From: Alopecurus myosuroides
Lineage: Eukaryota > Streptophyta > Magnoliopsida > Poales > Poaceae
Direction: 5' to 3'
Assembly (NCBI GenBank): GCA_028641055.1
Contig: CM054063.1
Location: 45,000,828 to 45,064,827 of the forward strand
Length of the DNA stretch: 64,000 bases
Part shown: one piece after another, positions 1 through 11,099 of the stretch
Layout of the letters: each line of letters starts with the position of its first letter
Position numbering within the stretch: the stretch's first letter is position 1
Position numbers and translations under genes: made by a program
Notes under the pieces: generated by a model
The model's database searches: none
What the model was told of the DNA's origin: nothing
Seen by the model: the letters and a program-made list of their open reading frames with translations, nothing else

Positions 1-2879
1 TCATACCCGGAAAAACACCCGGCAACCCTATCAACCTCCCTGCGGTACGCTGCCATAGTTGCGTCCTTTCTATCCCAAGATCCTGATACCTGTTGTACCA
101 CAAGATCCGAATCTCCAAAGCACCGTATCCTTCTAATGTTCATCTCCTTGGCTACCTTCAAGCCATGCAATAGGGCCTCATACTCGGCCACGTTGTTTGA
201 ACAGTCAAAGTGAATCTGCAGTACGTAACTCAATTTGTCTCCCTTGGGCGATGTCAGCACCACTCCAGCTCCTGATCCCTCGTATTGCTTTGATCCATCG
301 AAGTGCATGGTCCATGATTCGGATTTTGGAACTATGGTAGCCATTCCAGTGTGCGTCCAATCGTTAATGAAATCGACCAAAGCCTGGGACTTGATTGCTG
401 ACCTGGGCTCGTAGCTGATATGATAATCCCCCATCTCTATTGCCCACTTGGCTATTCTTCCCGTCGCATCCGAGTTTCTGATAATATCCGACATTGGTAT
501 TGAACTAACCACTGTTATGGGATGTTCTTGGAAATATGGCTTCAACTTCCGGCTGGCCATAAAGACCCCGAATACCAACTTTTGCCAATGTGGATAGCGC
601 TGCTTTGCTTCTGATAATACCTCGCTGACGTAATAAACCGGCCTCTGAACCGGGTAACCTTTCCCATCCTCTTTGCGTTCCACGACAACTACTGCGCTAA
701 CGGCTCGGGGGCCAGCTGCCACGTATAGTAACATAGGCTCTTTAGGACCCGGCGCCGCTAGTACTGGTGCTTCAGATAACTGCTTCTTTAGTGCCTCAAA
801 CGCCTCATCTGCTTCTTGATCCCACACGAATTTATCTGATTTTCGCAGGAGCCGGTACAAAGGTATTGCCTTTTCTCCAAGTCTGGATATGAATCGGCTC
901 AAGGCTGCTACGCAGCCCGTAAGCTTTTGAACATGCTTCAAATTTTCCGGTTTTTTCAGATTCTGAATGGCCTTGATTTTATCCGGGTTTGCCTCGATTC
1001 CTCTCTCGGAGACTATAAAGCCGAGTAATTTCCCAGCCGGAACTCCGAACACGGACTTGGTTGGGTTAAGCTTCATCTGGTATCTCCTCAAGTTTTTGAA
1101 CGTCTCCTTTAGATCATCGATAAATGTCTCTGCCTTCCGGGTCTTAATAACCACATCATCCACATAAGCATGCACATTGCGCCCAATTTGATCTTCGAAG
1201 CACTTCTGAATACACCGCTGATAAGTTGCACCCGCGTTCTTCAATCCAAATGTCATCGTTTTGTAGCAGAAGGCCCCAAAAGGGGTTATAAACGACGTTT
1301 TCTCCCAATCCTCCCTTTTGAGTTTAATCTGGTGATATCCCGAATATGCATCCAGGAAACACAGCAAGTCACTCCCGGCTACCGTGTCTATGATTTGGTC
1401 TATCCTTGGTAGCGCGAACGGATCCTTTGGGCAATGCTTATTGAGACTTGTGAAATCGATGCACATCCTCCACTCGTTTGTCTTTTTCATCACAAGAACC
1501 GGATTTGCTAGCCAGTCCGGGTGAAATACTTCCATGATAAAACCTGCAGTTAATAGCCGCGCGATTTCCTCGCCTATGGCTCTTCTTCTTTCCTCATTCA
1601 TTTTTCTCAAACCCTGCTTCACAGGCCTAGCCTTGGGATCCACATGCAAACTGTGCTCTGCTAACTCAGTGGGGATACCCGGCATGTCGCTGGGCGTCCA
1701 AGCAAATACGTCCGCATTTGAACGAATGAACTCCACAAGAGCCTTTTCTTGCTCGCTTTTCAAGTTGGACCCTATAATGAACTGCTTGGTGGGATCTCCC
1801 TCCACGAAATCTACTTTCTTGGTGTCCTGTGCTGCTTTAAACTTCACTCTTTCGTCCTCGGAGTCCGGTCTTCTCAATGCTGTGCCATCATCCGGATCTA
1901 CCTGAGACCGGTAATATTTGAGTTCTTCCTTTCTGCAAGCTTGCTCAGCCAACACTGAATCCCCCTCATCGCACTCAGCTGCTATGTCCCGGCTCCCATG
2001 GATGGTGATGGTCCGCTTGGGGCCCGGAATCTTTAGCTGCAAATATACATAGCACGGCCTAGCCATGAACTTGGCGTAAGCCGGCCTTCCGAACAGCGCA
2101 TGATAAGGACTATGCAACTTGACCACTTCAAACGTGAGCCACTCCACGCGATAATTATCCACCGACTCTCCGAAAGCGACCTCCAATGTGATTTTTCCTT
2201 CGGGGCGCGCCGAATGACCCGGCACGATTCCATGAAAAACTGTCGAAGTTTTCTGTAGCTGTGATTCTTTGAGGTTCATGCGCAAGAAGGTCTCCCAATA
2301 CAGGATGTTGATGCTGCTCCCTCCATCCATCAAGACTTTTTTCAATTCATAACCATTGACCTGCGGAGCGACCACCAATGCCAAGATTCCGGGGCGCTCT
2401 ATTCCTCCCGGGTGATCCCTTCTGCTCCACGTTACCTCTTGCTCCGCCCATCTTAGGTATCTCGGAATGGCCGCAGAAGTTGAATTCACCGTTTGATTTA
2501 ATGCTCCTTTGTCCCTGCTAGAAGTCCCTGTAACATGCACGTGATATTGTCCTCTTAAATCAAGCGTACGTACCATCCCGATGAAGATACTGATTTGGCC
2601 GATCGCCACAGTAGATCCGGATTCGAGATGACCCGGCTCTAGCTCCCAGCCGGAATCGTCCACTATCTTTTCTCCTTCGTCATTGGTGTAGATCTCGCCG
2701 ACGATGAAGTTCTTCATGCTCTTCCGAGCTTCTCCCGTGATGTAAACACCTTTGGACGCAGGCCCCACGGTGGGCGCCAACTGTCGTGGGATAATCACGG
2801 CAGATGTTACCTGGGGTAACTGATCTTGGGGCAAGACGACACAGGTATTTGGGAGAGGGTTTAGCTCGAAGGAAGGCAT
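1..2879 (-). CDS. gag-less leader-protease-RT-RNase H polyprotein, partial
   Basis: The frame opens at the ATG at 2879, inside the LTR, and has no stop codon down to base 1 (959 codons). In order it shows a leader shared with E2; an aspartic protease with MDGGSSINIL (about 2305-2335); a full reverse transcriptase with WLANPVL, WRMCIDFTSLNK (about 1440-1530) and the catalytic YVDD box (about 1155-1166); then RNase H with HFDGS (about 295-310), AEYEALLHG and GDSDLVV (about 95-190). An integrase would lie beyond the window. The leader continues straight into the segment before the protease near 2570, so the whole gag capsid region is deleted in frame. It could supply enzymes but not its own particle protein. 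Confidence 0.92.
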   Translation of the reverse strand, partial: MPSFELNPLPNTCVVLPQDQLPQVTSAVIIPRQLAPTVGPASKGVYITGEARKSMKNFIVGEIYTNDEGEKIVDDSGWELEPGHLESGSTVAIGQISIFIGMVRTLDLRGQYHVHVTGTSSRDKGALNQTVNSTSAAIPRYLRWAEQEVTWSRRDHPGGIERPGILALVVAPQVNGYELKKVLMDGGSSINILYWETFLRMNLKESQLQKTSTVFHGIVPGHSARPEGKITLEVAFGESVDNYRVEWLTFEVVKLHSPYHALFGRPAYAKFMARPCYVYLQLKIPGPKRTITIHGSRDIAAECDEGDSVLAEQACRKEELKYYRSQVDPDDGTALRRPDSEDERVKFKAAQDTKKVDFVEGDPTKQFIIGSNLKSEQEKALVEFIRSNADVFAWTPSDMPGIPTELAEHSLHVDPKARPVKQGLRKMNEERRRAIGEEIARLLTAGFIMEVFHPDWLANPVLVMKKTNEWRMCIDFTSLNKHCPKDPFALPRIDQIIDTVAGSDLLCFLDAYSGYHQIKLKREDWEKTSFITPFGAFCYKTMTFGLKNAGATYQRCIQKCFEDQIGRNVHAYVDDVVIKTRKAETFIDDLKETFKNLRRYQMKLNPTKSVFGVPAGKLLGFIVSERGIEANPDKIKAIQNLKKPENLKHVQKLTGCVAALSRFISRLGEKAIPLYRLLRKSDKFVWDQEADEAFEALKKQLSEAPVLAAPGPKEPMLLYVAAGPRAVSAVVVVERKEDGKGYPVQRPVYYVSEVLSEAKQRYPHWQKLVFGVFMASRKLKPYFQEHPITVVSSIPMSDIIRNSDATGRIAKWAIEMGDYHISYEPRSAIKSQALVDFINDWTHTGMATIVPKSESWTMHFDGSKQYEGSGAGVVLTSPKGDKLSYVLQIHFDCSNNVAEYEALLHGLKVAKEMNIRRIRCFGDSDLVVQQVSGSWDRKDATMAAYRREVDRVAGCFSGY
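2761..2779 (-). other. tRNA-Lys primer-binding site of E1
   Basis: On the minus strand the bases TGGCGCCCACCGTGGGGCC start two bases after the LTR end. They are complementary to the 3' end of plant tRNA-Lys plus CCA (recalled sequence). The same site occurs in E2. Confidence 0.85.
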
Positions 2880-3238
2880 GGCAAAAAGCGATCTAAGAAC
2901 CGGAAAGCAACTCGCCGGATCTCGAATATGAACTATACTGGATACTCGATAATTGGTGATACAACTATGACTTGAATCTCTGGCGAACTAAACCTAGGGG
3001 CCGGTTTATAAAGCACCGTCCCTCCCCCTGGCTTAGCCTCCAAGGTACATATTGAGTCCTACTCGAACTTCTACTTGCAAACCCTAACTTTCCTTACCGC
3101 AACCCACAATCCGGGTTGCGAGGCCTACAAACTTTGGGCCTTCCAGAAGTTTCTTTATCCTTAGCCGAATCCTGTGTAGCACACCTTGGGCCGGGTTACA
3201 CCTTGAGGTTGGCCTACCGGGTTACTATCCCCCCATCA
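2782..3238 (-). repeat. 5' LTR of E1
   Basis: It starts TGATGGGGGG and ends CCCACGACA on the minus strand (457 bp). It aligns along its length with the 478-bp LTRs of E2, diverged in the U3 part and nearly identical over the last 100 bases. Confidence 0.9.
3005..3012 (-). promoter_or_regulatory. TATA box of the E1 LTR
   Basis: TTTATAAA on the minus strand, in the same place in the LTR as the TATATAA of E2, about 130 bases before the leader ATG. Confidence 0.6.
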
Positions 3239-3366
3239 CATGATCAATCCTTTGATTATGTGGATTGTCCGTTGGAATGATTACGCGTCCATGAAAGGTT
3301 GCTGGAGAAATAGCATCGCCTCTCCTTCTTCGCATCACATCCATGTAATTAATGGTGACCTCCTAG

Positions 3367-4015
3367 GACAGTACATTCAAAATGGACGACATTGTGTTTT
3401 AGAAATTATAGTTGTACTGAACTTTTCTATGTTTCTCATTTTTAATCACATTGTGTTTTAACAAATATATGGTGTATACTATTTAGTTATCGGTGTTAAC
3501 CATACAATACAATTTTTAAATTATATTTTGTTATAAAGTTACAATTTATATCATTGAAAATTTATCAAGTCGCGCAAAAAGTTTTTCCTTTTCAAGATAT
3601 TATACCCTTGACACGATACAAAACCATATTAAATGTGGACACATAAAATAAGGAAAAACAATTTGCCTCCCTGTTTTTTTACTATCGTTGGACTGTACAT
3701 TCAAAATGGACGACATTGTGTTTTGAAAATTATAGTTGTACTAAACTTTTATACATTTCTTATTTTTAATTACATTGTGTTTTAACAAATATATGGTGTA
3801 TACTATTTAGTTATCAGTGTTAACCATACAATACAATTTTTAAATTATGTTTTGTTATAAAGTTTCAATTTATATCATTGAAAATTTATCAAGTCGCACA
3901 AAAAGTTTTTTATTTTCAAGATATTATACCCTTGACAAGATACAAAACCATATTACATGTGGACACATGAAATAAGGAAAAACACTTGCCTCCCTTTCTT
4001 TTTACTATCGTTGAA
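3367..4015. repeat. Tandem duplication, two units of about 324 bp
   Basis: Unit 1 (about 3367-3690) and unit 2 (about 3691-4015) both begin near GTACATTCAAAATGGACGAC and end near TTTACTATCGTTG. They differ at scattered bases, so the duplication is not very recent. AT-rich and without a convincing reading frame. The rest of 3239-4630 shows nothing I can name. Confidence 0.85.
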
Positions 4016-4630
4016 TTATATACAATATATGTATGTTATTGTGAGAATGTTGTGTCCACTATTTTTAATATTACTAAATATATTGGTATAGACTCCAAAG
4101 TATATAATCTAACAAATATCTTAATAGAGGGGTGTGGTGTATGGTTATGTAAGAATTTTTTTATAATACAAGAGTATAAATTGAATAATTGACATTACCA
4201 TTTTCCAAAATAATTTTTTTCATATGGGATATAATGGTTTCGTAAAAATATGATAATATGGTTAATGTCACTCGATGATTGTACGATTTTGAGGTCACTC
4301 GAGCTAAAATGGATTCGATGACTAATTTATGAAAGTTCCGACTATTTTGATGGACATTGTGCAATTTTCAGGTCACCTCGAGGACCTACTTGTAAAAATC
4401 CGAGAAACTTGGGGGCTATTCCTTAATTTACTAGCTAGTTGAATTCCTATTTATGGAAATCTAGGCCGAGGTCATTATGTAGTCCGATCACTTGGGAACC
4501 AATTGGTAAATAATCAAACTAATCAGGGGCCATTTGAAATTTTGAGGTCAATATGGGACCTATTTCTTAAGATACAAGCCACATGTGGGCTATATATCTA
4601 TTATTTGTCCACTCTGGAGTCTTCTGTTAG

Positions 4631-4944
4631 GCCTCTTTGATTCATATGATAGGAAAAGTATAGGAATAGAAAACTTGTAGGGTTGGTATGGTATGGCTAA
4701 ATCAATCCTATTAGAAGAGAAATTTCCTTTCATTGTGTGTAGAAATTTTTCCACGAGGTTGGACCTCATGTTCTTTGCCTATAGGATTAGTACTATAAGT
4801 TTCCTATGGGAATATATCCTATAGGATATGATCCTATGAATCAAACAAGCAATATAGGAAAATTTCATATAGGTTCTAATCCTACAAAAATCCTATGCCA
4901 TTCCTATGAATCAAAGAGATGACATTCCTATGAATCAAAGAGGC
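4631..4944. mobile_element. MITE with GCCTCTTTGATTCATA ends
   Basis: A 314-bp AT-rich segment starts GCCTCTTTGATTCATA and ends with the inverse, TATGAATCAAAGAGGC. The right end is present twice (near 4900-4917 and 4922-4944), a terminal duplication. There is no coding capacity. I could not define a target-site duplication, so the superfamily is open. Confidence 0.7.
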
Positions 4945-6473
4945 ACGGACAATTTATCGTCCACGTAGGCGCATTTGTGTAATAATATTGAAATCTATGG
5001 GCTTATGTGAAAAATATGAATTGTAGACGCCTCCACGTCAAAATAAGGAAGTCCAGTGACTTCTTTGCCATTTTAATGAAGATAGGGCCTTTCTTTAAAT
5101 TTTTTTGCGTGTATTAATATCCAAGAATATGAGGGTTATGTTGCAACTTTTTGGAACCCGCCCCTCTTTCTTTTATGCGCCCTGCCTGAAAAATAAAAAG
5201 AAACGACAGAGGAGGCTATTGGACCTTTTACGTTGATATCTCATTATTGTGTCCCATGCTTGCTTTTGGTAGTTGAGAGAAGTGAATAGCCATCAAAGTT
5301 TATCGGATATAGTCTGTCTAGGGTAAGTATGATACTAAGATGACACATGCACGCGACATTGAACAAAATATATGATCTGTAGAAACTTATATTTAAATAT
5401 TTAATTAATGGGTTGTTAAGCCCCAATATCTTTTAAATGGTCTTCGTTGACACAGATGGATTAGTCCCAATCTCCATCGTGTGTATTGACACATGGTCAT
5501 CGGAATCGCTGCACTTCAAATGGTGCCTGGCCATGCCCCATTTTGGGAGTACCCAGTGAAGGTCACATCTTGATCTGATTGTATCCAAAGTGGTTAAATA
5601 TTTATCCCAATTTTCATATTTTGATATTGTGGTAATGTATGGGTAACTTTGGTTCCATACACCTTCGATTGACTTATTTCATTCCTTACGCTTTGGATTA
5701 TAAGGTCCATCCTATACGTTTCTGGGTATTTGATTTCATTTTGTTAGAGACCATCTGGTGGTTTTTCGTTCTCCTTTATGTTGGGCAACAACGATGTCTA
5801 TAAATTTTTATTACAGACTATTTCATGCTAAGTTTGATAAAGGTAAGAGAAAATGGAGTGAATGTTATGCGAGGTCGTCCTACATGGCCCACATAGGGAT
5901 ATCCTGTTTACAATGGTAATTGAGCTTATTTCAATGATGGATAATAGAATTGTAGAACTTCGGTACATATCCCTGCTCTGTGTGATGCCAATTATTTTGG
6001 TTGTAAATTGTAACTGTCTTTCTCAAGGACATGCTTTGCTAATAGATCATCACCTACTGCTTATTACTGTTTATTTTTACATGATGTTTGTGAGGAGTTT
6101 CTAGTTCTCTATCCTTTGTGTGTATTCAGGATAATTATGATGCAAAGAAATTTTATTTTAGTTTCCAAACAAGCTTGGAGGGAACCAGCGTAGTGGTGAT
6201 GCACTAGGGTGAGTCTTGGCACCTTTGATTACATGTGTTTATAATATGTATCTTTAGCACTGTTATGCTACTTGCAAAATTGTTCTTAAACTTCAGCGTG
6301 CAAACCTGTAACATGTAAGAATCATGTCGGCTTTCCTTTGTTGTAATTTTACATCCTTCTTAATTGGTGTTAATAATTTGATATTTTTGGTGTGCTCGTA
6401 CTCTTGGATATTCATGATACAAACAATGCAGATTGTAATGCAGCGGTTAGTTTTCGTGTTACTTTTGTGAGAA
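4945..6473. other. AT-rich non-coding stretch
   Basis: Only short chance frames are seen. No recognisable protein, TIR or LTR. It may be old, decayed repeat DNA. Confidence 0.5.
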
Positions 6474-6614
6474 TCTATAGCTACCTAATATAATAATTAA
6501 AGCATTAAGTTTTTTGACATAATTTTTGTCCAAGCGCAAAATGGTAGTTTACCCTCCCACCAAATAACACATTTCTGCCCTTTTGCGATACAACGGTTGG
6601 TTCTTTGGTAGATA
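6474..6614 (+). mobile_element. Helitron 5'-end fragment
   Basis: The stretch from TCTATAGCTACC, preceded by A, through the TTTACCCTCCCACCAAAT segment (about 6550-6566) parallels the 5' end of the minus-strand Helitron at 23616 (TCTATACC then the same CCCTCCCACCAAAT segment). Only the 5' end is evident; no matching plus-strand 3' end was found. Confidence 0.5.
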
Positions 6615-6807
6615 CTAGTCGGGTTTCTGCGCGGCGCATGCCCCGCATCAATGGTTGCTGTGTGGGAGGTGTCACCCGTATGTTCCAAAGTACAAAGGAA
6701 AAAGGTAGAATTGAGCAGGTTACTCAACCATAGCATGCATATCTCGTCTTCTAAGAATTTCTTTTAAATTATCCCCTCTGCCATTTCTTCCGGTTGTTTT
6801 ATCCTTA

Positions 6808-8716
6808 GGGCATCTCCAGCCGTTGCGCCCCCCCCCCCCCGGGCCCAAAACGCCGCCGTTTTGGGGCCGCCGCGGCGCCAAACGGCGCTAATTTGGAACC
6901 TGGGGGGGGGGGGGGGCAGGCTTCCCAGTCGCCCCCGAGCCCAACTTTCGGGCCAAAAAAACTCGCGATTTGAAACTCGGCGCATTTTATTGATTCACTC
7001 AAAGTTCATACATTTTCGACGCAAATTTAAACTAAAACGCGAATTTAAACTAAAATAACCTAAACTACTTAAGTCCTAGGCGCGCAGCGATGGCCTGGCT
7101 ATAGTCGACGTCGTCGCCGTCGTCGTCGTCGTCCGGGCGGTCGCTGTCGCGCCTGCTCGGTCCCTGGCCGGGGTCGCAGCAACCAGTGTTGCTCGGCCCC
7201 GCGCCGGAGTCGCCCCACCTGGACACCGCGAGGGATCGCAGGTACTCGGCTTCTTCTTCAGAGTCGGGGTCGAGCACGACGTAGGGGACGTCCCTCGTCG
7301 ACGGCGGGGGAGGAATGCGGCGGTGGGCCGCGTTGGCGGCACTCTCCTGGTCGCGAGCTGCCTTGCGCTGCTCGGCCTCAGCGAGCAGGCGGCGCTGGAG
7401 TTCCAGCTCCTCGGCGGTGCTGTCGCGCAGGCTCCAGTCCACGGCGACGTCGTCGGCGACGGGATGGAGCGTGTTGCACGACAGCTCCTCGGCGGCCTTC
7501 AGGTCCGGCCACTCCCCGGGCGGACCGTGCGATCGAAGCCGGCGTCCTGCCGCTGGCATGGCTCGCCGATGCGTAGGGCGCCGCCGCTGCGCATGGGGAC
7601 TGGCGCGCCGGAGTTTAGAAGGGGAGGGGTGAGAGACATGGAATTCGCGCCGGAGGAGGACGACGTGGCCGACGACGAGCCGCCGCCCATCCGCCGCGCA
7701 TTCCACGAGCAGTTCTGGCGGGGTGGCATCTCCAGTCGGGGTGCGTTGCCGGCGTGGATGTAGTCCAGCACCCAGTCGAGAGTGCGGTGCTGGCCTCCCC
7801 ACTAGCGCCTGCGCCCGTGGCTATTGGGCAGCCCTCGACGGGGCCGTTGTTGCCCTCGGCGGCGAGCTCGGCGTCGTGGCGCCGCTGGAGTTCTTGCCAC
7901 CAAAAGACGTCCTGGCCGTGCGGCCTCCAATGGAGCCGCGCGGCCTCGTCCGCCGGCAGGCCTTGACGCACCTCGGCGATGGCCTGCCAGAACTCCGCGT
8001 CCATTGATGGGATCGGAGGCACGGGCACCCCGCCCGCGCTGAGGGTCCAGCGAGGCTGCCCGCCGCCAGATCTCGGGAGGCGCATGTCCGGCGGGCACGG
8101 GTAGCCCGCGCGGTACAGCGCCCACGCCTCATTCCGGCGAAGGTGGCGGCGAATCCAGCTGTTGGCGGCGGCGGCGCTCTCGTAGTTCGCCATCTGCGTG
8201 GAGGAAGGAGAGAGCACGGGGGAGAGAGGTGAGCGCCGAGGAGGGAGAGAGCAGCGAGGTGGAAGAATGGGGCGGGCGACGAGCGGCGGGGGGCTTTTGT
8301 AGCATGCCGGGCATTTACTGCGCGCGCGTCCCCTCGCTGCCGCCCGCCACGCCATTACGCCGACAGCCTTTGAACGGGCGCATGCACTGGGCGGCCGCCA
8401 CGCCATAAACGCCGGCAGCCTTTGACCGACGCGGGAGCCGAGAAGATGATCACGGGGGTTTCTGTTCCCCGTTTTTTCGGCGCGTTACTGACAGAGCTGG
8501 CACGTGCGTGCTGCTGCGCAGTTTCGCCCCCCAAGCCGAACCCAGCGTTCGGCCTGGGTGCCGCGGCGCGAAATAGCACCGAAACAGTGCTATTTGGGCT
8601 TGGGGGGGGGGGGGGGGGTGGGGGGGGGGGGCGACTGGTGAGGAAACGGCGCTATTCGCCGCTTCCGTCGCTAAAAAGGCCGCCTGGGGGCTCTGGGGGT
8701 GCGACTGGAGATGCCC
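6808..8716. mobile_element. Harbinger-type TIR element carrying a decayed gene
   Basis: The element begins GGGCATCTCCAGCCG and ends as the inverse of GGGCATCTCCAGTCG, flanked on both sides by TTA (6805-6807 and 8717-8719), the TWA target typical of PIF/Harbinger. G and C homopolymer runs lie inside both ends. No DDE transposase or MYB-like protein is seen. The interior is GC-rich and holds a minus-strand gene (7065-8193), so the element is non-autonomous. Confidence 0.8.
7065..8193 (-). pseudogene. Decayed gene of the grass 'SAGGVPVPP' protein family
   Basis: The frame starts at the ATG at 8193 (MANYESAAAANSW). It contains LSAGGVPVPPIP, then DVFWWQELQRRHDAELAAEG, then in another frame RTLDWVLDYIHAGNAPRLEMP, and finally an acidic serine-rich tail ending near 7065. 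A frameshift near 7840, an in-frame TAG near 7800 and at least one more frame change near 7600 break it. The order and motifs match the intact gene at 14962-15507 in CACTA-1 (LSAGGVPVPPLP ... RTLQSVMDYIRAGDIPRL). The function is unknown; I do not recognise a named domain. It is carried inside a Harbinger-type element. Confidence 0.65.
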
Positions 8717-8893
8717 TTAGCTTAGACTTCACTTCAAACTTTGCATGTTAAAAAGAAGCATGCGCCCATGTTATGCTATTTACTTCTCCACATAAGAAGT
8801 GCTCATATTGCTTTCAGCATAATTTATCTTTCCTGTGTCATAGGCTCATTGCTCCTTTTCAAAGTAAGAATGTGCATAGGAGAGGTGAAATTG

Positions 8894-9094
8894 GGAAAAT
8901 AATTATATGAGACCTCGTCTACAAATTTAGCCCCGTCGACCAACTCCACCAGTTGACACGTGGCATGCATGGTAGTTTAGATCTAAAAATAGACATGTAA
9001 ATTTCGGTTATTTTCTCTCTCCTGCCCACGTGTCAATTAGTGGAGTTGGTCCACGGGCTAAATTTGTAGACCAGGTCTCATATAATTATTTTCC
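8894..9094. mobile_element. Mutator-type MITE, 201 bp
   Basis: About 70 bp at each end are inverted repeats starting GGAAAATAATTATATGAGAC. The element is flanked by a perfect 9-bp duplication GTGAAATTG (8885-8893 and 9095-9103), the length typical of Mutator-like elements. RNA from it would fold into a near-complete hairpin. Confidence 0.9.
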
Positions 9095-9103
9095 GTGAAA
9101 TTG

Positions 9104-10600
9104 TGTCGTAATAAGATGAATTTTATTATGACATCATTTTCTTCATTCCCTTTTTTTCCTGAAAAAAATACACTACGATAAGGAGTATTATGAAATTCTC
9201 TATGACTGTTTAGTACAAAAGGATCGAATTTGTTCCATGTCTAAGTGAAGAGTCAATGCCCACCGAGAGGTTGCAGACCGTTCACTTACAGACCGTTCTC
9301 TACTTCATTCCAGCTGATCCTTCAGGGCCCTTCTTGTTTGGAGCAGTTCTCGGCAGCTCCAGACTATCTGATGTAGCTCCTTTGTTAAGAGGAATACATC
9401 CACTTAATCATAAGGCAGACAACGAAACAGTATTGCCAGAAGGCCTAACAGAACTACCAAAATAAATAAAAAGTGGACTCATGGGTAGTGGTTGGCGCTA
9501 CTCAGCAGAATATCAGGACCAAACAAAAACACATGCAACAACTACTCTCTAAAATTTCCTGCTTCGGCAAATTTTGCAAATATGCTTCTACAAAATTCGT
9601 AAGAGTTAGCCATCTAGAATCAACTCTGTATCTGCAGAAAGATGTCAAATCTGTATCCGCAAAAGATGGGACATGAACAAATAGAAAAATGTAAGTCGCA
9701 TTGTAATAGTAATTTCTAGCATGTAAACAAACTTGTTAGAGAATGCTTTAGCATCTTTTTAACAATGACTGCAAAATAATTCTACTGCTCGCTGAAAACA
9801 GGCAAAGGACTCTGTAGCTTTTCCACTGTGGATTCTAAAGATCACTTAATACAAAAATTATTCAATTTGCTTCCTTGATACATTCTGTTTGAAGCATAAA
9901 GAACTTATGATACATGATATCTGAAGCATAAGTGGCTAATTGGTTTTTTGCGCAGTTGATGGCATAAGAGATTCCTAAATTACCCCTTGAACAAAATCAT
10001 GGCAGGTCGACGACATTAAAACATTGTCTAGACATGTACCGACCAATCTGGGGTTTAATATTAGCAACAAGATCACACATTATCAATATCCTCGAAAGGA
10101 TCTTGTCAATTAAGGCCATTAAAAAGAAGCATCATATATGATAAAGGAAAAATAGCCAGGATGTGACCATAGTTTGAACCAATAACATGCAATACCAGTG
10201 ATATGGATTGCACATCGAAGAGATAAAAGAAACAAAGGGCTGCCTACATCTGGGAATGAGTAAAAGAGGAGATGCACGCACCATATATAGAGCCGGGAGA
10301 TACATGATGTAGCCTTGAACCATAAACGTGCAGTATCTCGGAAGAACCGACAACATAGAGCCAACTAAGCTAGAAAGCATCTCAATATAGATGGATAAGT
10401 GCCATAGAAGAATTTATCACCTTATAAAAAATTATAATCTGCAAACAAAGTTACGTACAAGCATCAACATTATAATTATTAGCTTCTGCAGAAGCTAGCA
10501 AACATGACTAGAAATAAGGATACTCTTAATAGAGCTTACCTGCAACAACACATAGTTGGTGGTTGAAACAAGTGGCAATTAAGGTAATTGCTAGTAGATG
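9104..10600. other. Non-coding stretch, nothing recognised
   Basis: AT-rich DNA with short frames only. A GC-richer patch at 9256-9465 has a 69-codon frame without recognisable similarity. Confidence 0.4.
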
Positions 10601-10605
10601 AGTTC

Positions 10606-11098
10606 TTTTTTAGAAAGCAGGCAAAACATTGCCCTGCTTTAACTTAATAAAGCAAACATAGTTCAAACATAGCATTACAAACACACTGGGCCTACAGCTT
10701 CTCCGAACGAACACCCACACCACCTGACTGGAGAGGGACGCAGCCCACGACACTAAGCACACCACCGAAAAGAGTTCCGGGGCCGGCACCCCCAAACAAG
10801 CCGGAACACCAAAACACTACACCAACGCCGGCGACGCTACCAGCACGGCGTACCTCCTCCTGAGCTCAGCGACCAGCAGCAGCAACCGGTCCCTATCGTG
10901 CTCCTTGGCGAGCGCCGCCCACCACTGCAAAAACACAAGTGTTTTGAAGATCACATCAGCCGACCTTCTCGGAAAAATCGCCTCAATGGAGTACTTGTTG
11001 CGAGTGAGCCAAATAGTCCACGCCAGCGCGGCGAACAGCACCCAAGTTGTTCTTCGCGCTGGCCCAGAATGAGTTCTCTTGCAGGCTAGTTGGTTCAT
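10606..11098 (-). mobile_element. 5'-truncated LINE, C-terminal RT tail
   Basis: The minus-strand frame 11098 to 10817 reads WVLFAALAWTIWLTRNKYSI, then IFPRRSADVIFKTLVFLQWW, the typical C-terminal end of plant L1-like reverse transcriptases. The non-coding 3' part runs to a short T tract at about 10606, which would be the poly(A) tail. The catalytic RT and endonuclease are absent, so this is a dead 5'-truncated copy of about 0.5 kb. I could not fix a target-site duplication. Confidence 0.75.
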
Positions 11099-11099
11099 T

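Larger units (their letters stand above)
1..3238 (-). mobile_element. Ty3/Gypsy LTR retrotransposon E1, 5' part (gag-deleted)
   Basis: Read on the minus strand, the element has a 457-bp 5' LTR (3238 to 2782), a tRNA-Lys primer site two bases inside it, and then one reading frame that leaves the window at base 1. The 3' half and 3' LTR are outside, so the target-site duplication cannot be checked. LTR ends, primer site and leader peptide match element E2 at 53432-63019, so both belong to one family. Protease and RT resemble the plant Tat/Athila branch of Ty3/Gypsy (inference from motifs). Gag between leader and protease is missing. Confidence 0.93.

Noticed and set aside
967..2233. Short plus-strand and out-of-frame ORFs over the E1 pol region
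   Set aside because: They are shadows of the continuous minus-strand protease-RT-RNase H frame.
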